From: Henriciella sp.
GTDB taxonomy: Bacteria; Pseudomonadota; Alphaproteobacteria; Caulobacterales; Hyphomonadaceae
Direction: 5' to 3'
NCBI GenBank assembly: GCA_027019605.1
Contig: JALUWJ010000150.1
Span: 1 to 38,204, forward strand
DNA: 38,204 bases
Positions 1-7,620 of this stretch are shown here, one piece after another. The translations under genes were made by a program, and so were the position numbers. Each line of letters opens with the position of its first letter. Within the stretch, counting starts at the first letter, position 1. Under the pieces are notes generated by a model. The model worked only from the letters and a program-made list of their open reading frames with translations, made no database searches and was not told the DNA's origin.

Positions 1-206
1 TTCCTTATATCCTGCTCGGTGCAATCGTCGGATTTGATCCTTCTGGCGAGAACAGCCCTGAGGTCGTCCGCGGCTTGATGTTTGTCTTTGTCGGCGTTCC
101 GGTCGTATCATATGCCCTCGCCGCCATCATCCTGCGCAATTACCGCCTGACGCGCGCCGAGCAGCAGGCGAATGCAGACAAACTGGCCGCCGCCGTGGCG
201 GAATAG
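1..206 (+). CDS. C-terminal end of an MFS/GPH-type transporter (partial)
   Basis: An open frame enters from the left edge (codons in phase from position 3) and ends at TAG 204-206, giving the last 67 residues of a longer protein. The piece holds a hydrophobic stretch, an acidic turn with the motif NSPEVVRGL, another long hydrophobic segment (about residues 26-45) and a basic/polar cytoplasmic tail starting NYRLTRAEQQ. This ending (last helix followed by a YPLTR-like motif) is typical of glycoside-pentoside-hexuronide cation symporters and related major facilitator proteins. The substrate cannot be told from this fragment. The next gene is convergent and its stop lies 2 bp away. Family assignment is inference from the tail only. 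Confidence 0.55.
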   Translation, partial: PYILLGAIVGFDPSGENSPEVVRGLMFVFVGVPVVSYALAAIILRNYRLTRAEQQANADKLAAAVAE

Positions 207-208
207 GC

Positions 209-1342
209 TTACAGGTCCATGCGATATTGCCCGCCGCGCAACACCGGCGGTTGAAAAAGATCCGTCCGCAACGGCGTGCGCTGGGGCGCGAGTCCCAGAC
301 GTCTTGCCGTGCGGACGAACCTGTTCGCGATCAGCTTGGCGTGCGCCCCCCGGCCAGCCCCCCGTGCGAACCAGTCTGCATCATAGTCTTTGCCGCCGCG
401 CATCTCGCGCAGCAAATTGATCACGCGCGCGGCGCGGTCAGGGTAATGCTGAGCCAGCCATTCATGGAAAATGTCCTTTAGCTCATGCGGCAAGCGTAGA
501 AGCACATAGCCCGCACCAACCGCCCCATGATCTTTTGCCGCTTCCAACAGGCTTTCCAATTCGGGCTCATTCAGCGTCGGAATAATCGGCGCGGCCATGA
601 CCGTGACCGGAACCCCCGCCTCGCTCAGCGCGCGCACCGTCTCATAGCGTTTGCGCGGCGCCGCAGCGCGCGGCTCCATCGCGCGGGCAAGCTTTGGATC
701 AAGCGTTGTGATCGACACGCCGACCCGGCAAAGCTGTTTCTCTGCCATCGGCGCGATCAGATCCAAGTCCCGCTGGATCAATGCAGACTTGGTCAGCAGC
801 GACACAGGATGATTGTGATCGCTCAAAATCTGCAAAAACCGGCGCGTCAGTTTTTGCTCGCGTTCAACCGGTTGATAGGCATCAGTGTTGACGCCAAGCG
901 CAATCGGGCGAGGCACATACCCAGGGCGAGAGAGCTCTTTCAAAAGCAGATCTGGTCCGTCGGGCTTGTAGAACAGCTTGCTCTCAAAATCTAAACCTGC
1001 CGAAAGGCCGTGATAGGCATGCGTTGGCCGCGCGAAGCAATAGACGCAGCCATGCTCACAACCACGATAAGGATTGATGGACCGATCAAAATGAATGTCC
1101 GGCGACTTGTTGAACGTGATAATCGTGCGCGGCGTTTCCTTTGTCAGCGTCGTATCTAGCCGCGGCGCGCTTTCTTCGATTGTGCCCCAACCATCATCCA
1201 AGGCCTCCCGCGTTTCGGGCTCAAAGCGCCCCGTTTGGTTCGAAACCGCCCCGCGCCCGCGATGATGAAAGCGCTCTTGGACACCCGCCACAGACGCTCG
1301 CGCCACCCTGCTTTTCGGCGATAATTTTTGTCCCGTTCTCAT
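209..1342 (-). CDS. PA0069-family radical SAM protein
   Basis: A 377-residue protein. Cysteines C95, C99 and C102 in the context RGCEHGCVYC form the CxxxCxxC motif that binds the [4Fe-4S] cluster of radical SAM enzymes. The following FARPTHAYHG and the later motifs GVNTDAYQPVE and LTKS are those of the PA0069/Rv2578c family, distantly related to spore photoproduct lyase (SplB). Members are predicted radical SAM enzymes acting on nucleic acid, but I know of no established reaction. The ATG at 1342 is preceded by AGGAG with short spacing. A perfect LexA-type box lies 26 bp upstream of the start (separate entry), which implies DNA-damage induction and fits a repair role. Length is usual for the family. 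Function beyond the family name is inference. Confidence 0.85.
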   Translation of the reverse strand: MRTGQKLSPKSRVARASVAGVQERFHHRGRGAVSNQTGRFEPETREALDDGWGTIEESAPRLDTTLTKETPRTIITFNKSPDIHFDRSINPYRGCEHGCVYCFARPTHAYHGLSAGLDFESKLFYKPDGPDLLLKELSRPGYVPRPIALGVNTDAYQPVEREQKLTRRFLQILSDHNHPVSLLTKSALIQRDLDLIAPMAEKQLCRVGVSITTLDPKLARAMEPRAAAPRKRYETVRALSEAGVPVTVMAAPIIPTLNEPELESLLEAAKDHGAVGAGYVLLRLPHELKDIFHEWLAQHYPDRAARVINLLREMRGGKDYDADWFARGAGRGAHAKLIANRFVRTARRLGLAPQRTPLRTDLFQPPVLRGGQYRMDL

Positions 1343-1367
1343 GCGCTCCTATGGATCACAAGAAAAA

Positions 1368-1382
1368 GAACAAAACAAGAAC
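1368..1382 (-). promoter_or_regulatory. Alphaproteobacterial LexA (SOS) box
   Basis: The plus strand reads GAACAAAACAAGAAC, so the minus strand reads GTTCTTGTTTTGTTC: a perfect direct repeat GTTC-N7-GTTC, the established LexA target in Alphaproteobacteria. It lies 26 bp upstream of the start codon of the radical SAM gene and points at it. The position fits a repressor site at or just downstream of the promoter. The other genes nearby start on the far side or face away. Confidence 0.7.
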
Positions 1383-1575
1383 TTATTATTCTTATCCACA
1401 AGTTGGCGTGCCACTCACCAATCTTCAGCTCCTCATCCTGAGCGGCTTAGATGGGGCAAAATCAAAACGCCTATGGTATTGAGCGTGCGATAGACATGTC
1501 GGTTGCTAGACCATCGCAGTTGACTGCCCGGAATCTACGACCGCCAATTGAAGGACCTTCAGCTCGGAGCAATGT

Positions 1576-1833
1576 TCATTGTGGAGGACGATTTTTATCC
1601 GTTTTCCAGCCAATTCCGTAAATGAGAACAGAAGATGATAAGATCATCGACAGGACACCAAATGCCCTCATTGCAGGTAAAACGATTAGAGATGTAATAC
1701 TCGCCCCGACGACAAAACCTAAGATGCAGGCAATGAATATAAGCGCGCCTGCCATGCCCGCAGGCCTGATTGATTTCTTTTTTCGATTTTTGAATTTCGC
1801 AACATAAAACCAGTGAGAATCTGATTGCGCCAC
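1576..1833 (-). CDS. Small hypothetical membrane protein
   Basis: An 85-residue product starting at GTG 1833, chosen because GGAGG lies 6 nt upstream. The frame stays open to a TTG at 1866, but that has no ribosome binding site. After a basic N-terminal segment (KFKNRKKKSIRPAG, about residues 12-25) come two hydrophobic stretches, about 28-49 and 54-72, each able to cross the membrane, then a short polar tail. The charge pattern suggests both ends are cytoplasmic. I do not recognise a family. It stands alone between two intergenic regions. It could also be read as a DUF-type two-helix membrane protein with no assigned role. Confidence 0.5.
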   Translation of the reverse strand: MAQSDSHWFYVAKFKNRKKKSIRPAGMAGALIFIACILGFVVGASITSLIVLPAMRAFGVLSMILSSSVLIYGIGWKTDKNRPPQ

Positions 1834-2263
1834 GATTTGCCTCCGTGATCCGATCGTATCAACCAATTTTGGTTCAGCAACAGATTGAGGTGATTTATGC
1901 CGCTGAGCAAATGCCCGATTACGGCGTCAGAGCGGACTTTGGCAGTTAATTGGACCCTATCAGCCTCATCCTGGGCGAAGTCGAAGGACGAGGCGGGATC
2001 CAGGGAAGCTCGGCCCTTTATCCTTCGACTTCGCTCAGGATGAGGGCCTTATGGCAAACGTCCCCTCCTGCCCCCAAAAAGACATGACAATCGTCCTCCT
2101 CAAAGCATTCTGCGGCATTCGCTCCAAGGGCACAGCAATCACGATTTTTGGTCGCTTCGGTGTTTTGACTCTTATTTTGATCTAACGGATGGCGGCGATC
2201 GGTGTCGCGTGTCTTGGCAACGTGCTTCTCGTCTCATAAGCCGCCGCCTAGGAGGAGTGCAGT
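1834..2263. other. Intergenic region with one inverted repeat and a possible leader ORF
   Basis: No convincing gene of normal size lies in these 430 bp. The region holds the dispersed-type inverted repeat at 1964-2045 (own entry). It also holds a 16-codon frame, ATG 2189 to TAA 2237-2239, just upstream of the TRIC-family gene; GGCGGC at its start can pair with GCCGCC at 2240-2248, next to the ribosome binding site. Whether that leader is translated or structured is unknown. Confidence 0.4.
1964..2045. repeat. Long imperfect inverted repeat (dispersed alphaproteobacterial type)
   Basis: The 25-base arms 1964-1988 and 2021-2045 are reverse complements with one mismatch, separated by 32 bases. 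The arm core (CATCCTGAGCGAAGTCGAAG and its complement) is a sequence I recognise as an abundant dispersed intergenic element in sphingomonads and other Alphaproteobacteria. It would form a strong hairpin in RNA from either strand. It is not followed by a T-run, so it is not a classical terminator. Confidence 0.75.
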
Positions 2264-2896
2264 ATGGAAATCTCAGACGTCTTCGCGGTTCTGAACGTGT
2301 TTGGTCTGTTTGTGTTTGCGGTTTCGGGCGCTCTGACGGCCATCCGCAAGCAGCTCGATTTTCTGAGCGTTTTGATCATTGCCTTTTTCACCGGCGTCGG
2401 TGGCGGAACCATACGCGATGTCATGCTGGGCACCTCACCGGTTTGGTGGGTCAATGATCAAACCGCGGTGCTGATCTGCATTTTCGGCGCGATTGTCGCC
2501 AGCGCGACGCATCAACGCCTATGGTCGCGGCAGAAGGCATTGATCTGGGCCGATGCCGCAGGACTGTCAGTCTTTTCCGTGCTCGGGGCGCAGTCGGCTT
2601 TAGAGGCCGGCGCGCCAACGATTGTGGCAATCTTCATGGGCGCCGTCACCGCAACATTTGGCGGCATCATTCGCGACGTTCTGTTGGGGGAGCCTTCCCT
2701 CATTCTAAAACAGGAAGTCTATGCCACCGCGGCCTTGGGAGGCGCGACGGTTTTTGTGGTTCTGAACGAGATTGGTTTTTCGATGGATCTCGCCGCCATC
2801 GTGGCGGCGCTCTTAACCCTCGCCATTCGAGGCGGGGCGATCATCTTCGGCTACTCGCTCCCGAAACTCGGCAGTGATGTAAAGCGCGATCCTTAG
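2264..2896 (+). CDS. TRIC/UPF0126-family cation channel-like membrane protein
   Basis: A 210-residue integral membrane protein made almost entirely of hydrophobic segments, in two homologous halves. Each half contains the family signature: GVGGGTIRDVMLG (about residues 43-55) and ATFGGIIRDVLLGE (about 127-140). This duplicated GGxxRD layout defines the UPF0126/YicG family, now classed as prokaryotic trimeric intracellular cation (TRIC) channels, which conduct monovalent cations as homotrimers. The start at 2264 has a strong AGGAGGAG site 7-8 nt upstream. Length is normal. It appears monocistronic; the downstream cfa gene converges on it. Physiological role in bacteria is not established. Confidence 0.9.
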   Translation: MEISDVFAVLNVFGLFVFAVSGALTAIRKQLDFLSVLIIAFFTGVGGGTIRDVMLGTSPVWWVNDQTAVLICIFGAIVASATHQRLWSRQKALIWADAAGLSVFSVLGAQSALEAGAPTIVAIFMGAVTATFGGIIRDVLLGEPSLILKQEVYATAALGGATVFVVLNEIGFSMDLAAIVAALLTLAIRGGAIIFGYSLPKLGSDVKRDP

Positions 2897-2932
2897 CGGC
2901 CTTGAGAAACTCCGCCCTCAAAGCCTGTCACG

Positions 2933-4144
2933 TCAAGAGTTCAGCTTTTCCTCTGCCTCAATCATATAGTTGCGAGACAGCGGCAGCGCGCCGACGGTTT
3001 TGCTGAGCTGGATCTGAAAGTTCATATGCTTGCCATGCCGGAATGAGAATTCCGAGACGATCAGATAAAACTCCCACATCCGGCAAAACGCCTCGTCAAA
3101 CATTTCGGCGACCTTATCGCGATTGGCTTGAAAGCGCTTGTCCCACTCACGCAGAGTGTGCGCATAATGCAGGCGGAGGATCTCACAATCAGTGACCCAA
3201 AGCCCTGACTTCTCAATCTCAGCAAAGGTTTCGGACAGGGCTGGAGAGTACCCGCCCGGGAAGATGTATTTCCTGATCCAGGCCCCGGTTGTGCCAGGCC
3301 CGCCTTTGCGCCCAATCGAATGCACGAGCGCGCAACCATCATCGGTCAATCGATCGCGAATGGCCGAGAAGTATTCTTCATAATGCGCGACCCCAACATG
3401 TTCGAACATGCCGACAGAGACGATTGCATCAAACGTTTCCTGAACATGGCGATAATCCTGCAAGCGCAGCGAAACCTTGTCTTCCAAACCGGCGGCTTTG
3501 ACGCGAGCCTGGCCAAGCGCCAATTGCTCATCTGAAAGCGTAACGCCGACAACTTCGCAGTCGAAATTCTGGGCGATATAGATCGAGAGCCCGCCCCATC
3601 CGCACCCAATGTCGAGCACACGCATCCCAGGTTTGAGATTTAGTTTGGCGGCGATGTGCGCCATTTTCAGCCGTTGGGCCTTCTCCAGGGAAATGTCTTC
3701 AGTCGGCCAGTACCCGCAGGAATACTGCATGTTCTCATCAAGGAAGAGTTTGTAGAACTCATTCGAGAGATCGTAGTGGTGCTGCACATTTTTTCGCGAC
3801 GCCGCCGCTGGGTTTCGTTGGTGCCATTTCCGGATGCGTTTCAGCCACGCCTTCAATATCTTTTGTACCGGGTGACCGCGCAGGCCGGATCGGTTGAGCG
3901 CGAAGATTTTAAGTAGGTCGCGAATGTTGCCGTCTTCGATCACCAGACTGCCATCCATATAGGCTTCGCCGGCATGCAGCTCCGGGTTGAGGAAGAGCTT
4001 GCGATACAGCTTTTTGTCCTTGAGCCTGACGGTCGATTTCGGCTCTTCGCCAGTCCCGTGCTGATGCTGCACACCGTCAGCATCAATGATGATCAAGGTC
4101 CCCACTTTGACGAAACGCGCCATCATTGAGTTGAGTAAATTCAT
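2933..4144 (-). CDS. cfa: Cyclopropane-fatty-acyl-phospholipid synthase
   Basis: A 403-residue SAM-dependent methyltransferase that adds a methylene bridge across the double bond of unsaturated acyl chains in membrane phospholipids, usually on entry to stationary phase or under acid stress. The N-terminal third has the family's lipid-binding region. The segment NVQHHYDLSNEFYKLFLDE and then VLDIGCGWGG (SAM-binding motif I), VVGVTLSDEQ and FEHVG follow in family order. The ATG at 4144 was chosen because GGAGG lies 7 nt upstream; the open frame extends to 4204, but without a ribosome binding site. The C-terminal YMIEAEEKL is typical. It converges on the TRIC gene. Placement next to the reductase/TetR unit shows no obvious link. 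Confidence 0.93.
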   Translation of the reverse strand: MNLLNSMMARFVKVGTLIIIDADGVQHQHGTGEEPKSTVRLKDKKLYRKLFLNPELHAGEAYMDGSLVIEDGNIRDLLKIFALNRSGLRGHPVQKILKAWLKRIRKWHQRNPAAASRKNVQHHYDLSNEFYKLFLDENMQYSCGYWPTEDISLEKAQRLKMAHIAAKLNLKPGMRVLDIGCGWGGLSIYIAQNFDCEVVGVTLSDEQLALGQARVKAAGLEDKVSLRLQDYRHVQETFDAIVSVGMFEHVGVAHYEEYFSAIRDRLTDDGCALVHSIGRKGGPGTTGAWIRKYIFPGGYSPALSETFAEIEKSGLWVTDCEILRLHYAHTLREWDKRFQANRDKVAEMFDEAFCRMWEFYLIVSEFSFRHGKHMNFQIQLSKTVGALPLSRNYMIEAEEKLNS

Positions 4145-4325
4145 CAACCGCCCTCCGCTTGCAGACGGCATTTTTCTCAAAAAAAGTCGAAATCTCCAAC
4201 TCAACTACCGAATTCGAGCGATCACATTTTCCTGAATTGGGTCAGGAAGGAGACGGCTTCACCACCGTTTTATCCGCGTAAACCAGGCGAAACCCCAGGC
4301 TTGGATCGGGGGCAAAACTGCCGAT

Positions 4326-5168
4326 CTATCCCCATCCTGCTTTGTGATCTGAGACGTAAGTTTCCAGAGCGCGCGGTTTGCGGCCCAGCAAAAATTCAAC
4401 ATCATTTGATGGGCTGAATGACATGCCCATGCGCACCGCAAAGGTCATTTCGGCATTCATCTCTGCATACCAAGGCTCAGCCCCTTGAGCGATCAATCCA
4501 TCGCGCATTTGGTCTGGCGTGATCGCCATAAAGGGAAGGTCCCGGCCGAGGGCAGCGCTGATCCGCGCCGCGGCTTGCGCAAAGGTCATCGCATCCGGCC
4601 CGGTGATCCGATAGGTTCGGTGCGTATGCCCCGTTTCAGTCAATGCCTTGATCGCGATTTCGGCGACATCTCGGACATCAACGAAACTGGTTTTCCCTGG
4701 TCCGTCCGGGAACATCACGGCACCCGCGGCAACAAAGCCGGCAAAATTCTGCATGAACCAATCCGGGCGAAGGAAGGTCCAGTTGAGATCAGTGTCCCGC
4801 ACCACGGCCTCCAACTCGCCAGTGCGTCGAACGAAGAAGATCTCGCTTTCAGGATCCCCTTCAGCCGACAGCATGACAAACCGCTGCACTCCAGCTTGCT
4901 GAACTTGCTGCACCATGCGCTGCAGATCTGTTTTAAACGCGTCGCTTTGATTGGTGACCATGTAGACGGCCTCAACACCGTCTAAGGCAGACGCAAACGC
5001 TGCCTCGTCGGAGAAGTCGCCGAGGGCGGTTTCATAACCGTCTGATCCGATCATGGCGGCGGCCTTTTCAGCGTCGCGCACATATATGCGGAACGCTACG
5101 TCTCGCGCGATCAGTTGGCGCGCGATCTCGCTTCCGACATTCCCTGTCGCCCCAGTCACCAGTATCAT
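4326..5168 (-). CDS. NmrA-like NAD(P)-binding reductase (atypical SDR)
   Basis: A 280-residue Rossmann-fold protein. The N-terminal MILVTGATGNVGSEIARQL gives the GxxGxxG dinucleotide-binding loop at residues 6-12. FRIYVRDAEKA suggests an arginine suited to NADP phosphate. The downstream LRPDWFMQNF motif is typical of the NmrA/QOR2-like atypical short-chain dehydrogenases. Such proteins either reduce quinones or sense the NADP/NADPH state; the catalytic YxxxK motif is absent, as usual in this subgroup. It lies 17 bp downstream of a TetR gene on the same strand and is probably co-transcribed with it from the operator at 5807-5833. The substrate is unknown. Confidence 0.82.
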   Translation of the reverse strand: MILVTGATGNVGSEIARQLIARDVAFRIYVRDAEKAAAMIGSDGYETALGDFSDEAAFASALDGVEAVYMVTNQSDAFKTDLQRMVQQVQQAGVQRFVMLSAEGDPESEIFFVRRTGELEAVVRDTDLNWTFLRPDWFMQNFAGFVAAGAVMFPDGPGKTSFVDVRDVAEIAIKALTETGHTHRTYRITGPDAMTFAQAAARISAALGRDLPFMAITPDQMRDGLIAQGAEPWYAEMNAEMTFAVRMGMSFSPSNDVEFLLGRKPRALETYVSDHKAGWG

Positions 5169-5185
5169 TTGCGTCTCCGATTATT

Positions 5186-5803
5186 TTATCTGATTCTAGC
5201 AAAAGGACTGAGGCTGGTGACCAGAAGATGGGTCAGCGCCTCAACCGCTTGCTCGGTTGAAATCTTGTTTTGATGGCGGTCATCACAGATCGAATTGGCG
5301 GCCGCGACCAATGCCTTATAGAGCGGCGCGCGCTGATCTGTGTTCTCGTCGAGCACGCTTTCGAAGGCGCGTGCAAAACGCTCCGCATGATCGCTTTGCA
5401 CCGCGCGGCCAGCATCTCGGGCCTCTGCATTCGCCTCCACCGCAGCGGCGAGCACGATCAAGGCGGGACCGGCATCTAAGGAACATTGCACATAGGCCGC
5501 CGCAACGATGCGCGCGATCGCTGGCACGGTTTGGGGCGCGCGGGCGATCTTCGCTTCGGCATCTGAGGCATAGTATTGGCTCGTATCGTCCAGCAAAGCG
5601 ATGAGCAGGCCGGAGCGCGATTCAAAATGGTCATAGGCGATGGGTTTGCTCACCCCTGCCCGCTCCGCCAGGACCGCAAGGGTCAGTTCATCCGCACCGC
5701 CGGATTCCAGAAGCTGTCTGGCAACATCCAAAAGCTGGCGCCGGCGGTCCGCCTTGCTCAAGCGCTTCGGACGCGCAGAGGGGGTCTTGGATGCAACTGA
5801 CAT
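5186..5803 (-). CDS. TetR-family repressor
   Basis: A 205-residue regulator. Residues about 20-67 form the TetR DNA-binding domain: RRQLLDVARQLLESGGADELTLAVLAERAGVSKPIAYDHFESRSGLL in overlapping helices, with VSKPIAYDHF as the recognition helix. The rest is a helical ligand-binding and dimerisation domain with no telling motif. It is the first gene of a two-gene unit with the NmrA-like reductase. A 13-base inverted repeat begins 4 bp before its start codon, so it very likely represses itself and the reductase until an unknown ligand releases it. Confidence 0.88.
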   Translation of the reverse strand: MSVASKTPSARPKRLSKADRRRQLLDVARQLLESGGADELTLAVLAERAGVSKPIAYDHFESRSGLLIALLDDTSQYYASDAEAKIARAPQTVPAIARIVAAAYVQCSLDAGPALIVLAAAVEANAEARDAGRAVQSDHAERFARAFESVLDENTDQRAPLYKALVAAANSICDDRHQNKISTEQAVEALTHLLVTSLSPFARIR

Positions 5804-5806
5804 AAC

Positions 5807-5833
5807 CTACCAATCGTAACTTACGAATAGTAG
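5807..5833. promoter_or_regulatory. Probable operator of the adjacent TetR
   Basis: CTACCAATCGTAA (5807-5819) and TTACGAATAGTAG (5821-5833) are inverted copies around C5820, matching at 11 of 13 positions. The site abuts the TetR start codon, exactly where an autoregulatory TetR would bind. Assignment to this TetR is inference from position and symmetry. Confidence 0.65.
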
Positions 5834-5934
5834 GTAGTGAAGTTCTGACCGGGGTCAAGATGCGGCTCGACACATTCCCGCCACACGAATCACCGATCCC
5901 TTAATGCGGGGCGGGCTTCGTAAGGAGGCTGCAA

Positions 5935-6099
5935 ATGTTTCAGCTGACTGAGTTCTCACCTGAGCGCCCTGAATTCGGGAGCTTCTATCTTGTCACCCAA
6001 AGCGGTGAGCATGGGCCCTACCAGACCTATGACGACGCCGTGGACGCGGCTGAGCATCCACCCGCGAATATGATCGGGTTCAACCCACGCAAGGGCTAA
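5935..6099 (+). CDS. Small hypothetical protein, 54 residues
   Basis: A short frame from ATG 5935 to TAA 6097-6099, with a near-consensus AAGGAGG about 6 nt upstream. The product begins MFQLTEFSPE, is acidic and soluble, and contains a FYLVTQSGEHGPYQTYDDAVDA segment (about residues 17-38) that resembles the strand-helix units of small alpha/beta proteins reading a repeated input, as in SPOR-like or DUF-type mini domains. No cysteine or membrane segment is present. It is monocistronic between a leftward TetR promoter and the convergent oxidoreductase. I do not recognise the family; the case rests on the ribosome binding site and protein-like composition. Confidence 0.6.
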   Translation: MFQLTEFSPERPEFGSFYLVTQSGEHGPYQTYDDAVDAAEHPPANMIGFNPRKG

Positions 6100-6131
6100 T
6101 ATGTCGTGGACCGGAGTGAGCCGGACGAGCC

Positions 6132-7532
6132 TTAGGCGAGCTCTGCCATATAGCCCTGAAGCTTCATCACGGATGGCACAGAGTTTTCACGCAGCCGGTT
6201 CATGATGGCGAGCTTTTCCGTTTCGTGCTCTTGAATGCCCGAGACGAGCTCCGAATATCCGTCCAGGCGGTTCTCACGCAGCCATTTGCGCAAGTCTTTT
6301 TCCTGCGACCAATTGAATTGGTTCATCATGAACGCGTTCTGCATGCGCACCCAATCGGTGGCGTGGTTCGGCAGCGGCACGACCTGGCAGAGTCGATTTT
6401 TCTCTTCCTCAGTATCGCGGGTCAGCTCGATATGCGCGATGAAAGCAGCGCTGAAGACGGGCTGTACGGTTCTCACCGTTTGCAGGCGGATCGTGTCGCC
6501 AGCAAAAATCGTTGTTTCTTCAGCATTGCCAACCGCGCAGGCGGAGCAATCGACAAACAAAGTGTCCGGATCGCTCGGCAGCGTGCCTTCGTCCATGATG
6601 ATCTGATCCGGCTCAATGCGCTGGATCCGGCCCTTGCGAATAACGTTTTTGATCTTGCGAAGCTCGGCCAGCTCCGGATCGGAAATGGTCGCGCCGTGGA
6701 ACATTGTCGGGCGAACGGACTCATCGATGCGCACGAAGATGCCTGCTTTCTCGATCCGATCGAACATATCATCGATCGAGGTCGACGATGCAATCGCTTC
6801 CATTTGCGCCGCTTGTGCGCCCATCGTGGCCTCGAAAAAGCGTGGATCTGGCTGGGTTGTCTCGCGGCGCATCAACCAGGCATCGCGCGGCCGCACCCAG
6901 TGAATTTGGTCTGGATCGACATGGTTTTCGAGCAACCATACCACCGCGTCAATCCCGGTCTTTCCGCCACCGACGATCACATAACGCGACGGTTGCTCCA
7001 TCACTTTTGGTAGGTCGTTGAGCGGCATCATTTTGACCCCGTCAGCGACTTCAAAGTTTGGCGTGTGCGTTGAAGGCACAGTGGTCTTCAGCCAAGTCGA
7101 GTCGACAATCTTCTCCCGAGCCACGACTTCATAAGTCTTATCAGACGTCAGGGCGGAGATTTTGCCGTCGCCTTCATACTTGCACATTGGAAGGTAGGTG
7201 ACCCGTCCACTCGGCAAGAATTGGTAGCGCATCACTTCGTCAAAATAGGCCATGATCTCTGGGCCCGTGGCGAGGTCTTGCAAGCCTTTGTTCAAGCCGG
7301 TTGAGTCGATCGTGCCCTTGGACAGCTCTTTCGAGCTCACCCCATAATAGGCCGACGGTTGGTGCAGCGTCACATAGGGGTAAGCGTCATTCCAGTGCCC
7401 GCCCGGCTTGTGGTGCATATCAACGATCAGGACGGTCTTATCGCTTTCGGACAGGATGATATCCGCAAACGCCATGCCCATCGCACCCGCGCCCACGATT
7501 AGATAATCAACCTCAAACTTCTCCGCAGCCAT
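6132..7532 (-). CDS. Flavin-dependent NAD(P)-binding oxidoreductase
   Basis: A 466-residue protein with a Rossmann FAD-binding motif at the N terminus (YLIVGAGAMGMAFADIIL, GxGxxG type), followed by GGHWNDAYPYVTLHQPSAYYG, an arrangement like that of flavin monooxygenases and K-oxygenases (GG.W.. and LHQPS). A second nucleotide-binding motif, YVIVGGGKTGIDAVVWLL, occurs mid-protein and suits NAD(P)H. The ATG at 7532 is chosen because GGAGGAGG sits just upstream; an in-frame TTG lies at 7547. It is divergent from a TetR gene, with two operator copies between them, so expression is probably substrate-induced. Proteins of this type oxidise small organic molecules; the substrate is not deducible. 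Confidence 0.75.
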   Translation of the reverse strand: MAAEKFEVDYLIVGAGAMGMAFADIILSESDKTVLIVDMHHKPGGHWNDAYPYVTLHQPSAYYGVSSKELSKGTIDSTGLNKGLQDLATGPEIMAYFDEVMRYQFLPSGRVTYLPMCKYEGDGKISALTSDKTYEVVAREKIVDSTWLKTTVPSTHTPNFEVADGVKMMPLNDLPKVMEQPSRYVIVGGGKTGIDAVVWLLENHVDPDQIHWVRPRDAWLMRRETTQPDPRFFEATMGAQAAQMEAIASSTSIDDMFDRIEKAGIFVRIDESVRPTMFHGATISDPELAELRKIKNVIRKGRIQRIEPDQIIMDEGTLPSDPDTLFVDCSACAVGNAEETTIFAGDTIRLQTVRTVQPVFSAAFIAHIELTRDTEEEKNRLCQVVPLPNHATDWVRMQNAFMMNQFNWSQEKDLRKWLRENRLDGYSELVSGIQEHETEKLAIMNRLRENSVPSVMKLQGYMAELA

Positions 7533-7562
7533 CGCCGCCTCCTCCAAACAATATAGATCTTG

Positions 7563-7597
7563 ATAACAGTGTTATTGTTTGCTAATAACACTGTTAT
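7563..7597. promoter_or_regulatory. Double TetR operator between divergent genes
   Basis: Two copies of the perfect palindrome ATAACA-N-TGTTAT occur at 7563-7575 and 7585-7597, with centres 22 bp apart, that is two helical turns on the same DNA face. They fill the gap between the oxidoreductase start (7532) and the TetR start (7621). The repeated, phased palindrome is what cooperative binding of two TetR dimers would need. Assignment to the adjacent TetR is inference. Confidence 0.8.
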
Positions 7598-7620
7598 TAA
7601 AGGTCAAGTGAATTATACTC

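Noticed and set aside
1141-1482. 113-codon plus-strand frame antisense to the radical SAM gene start
   Set aside because: It is mostly a shadow of the real gene, crosses the promoter and LexA box, and has no ribosome binding site.
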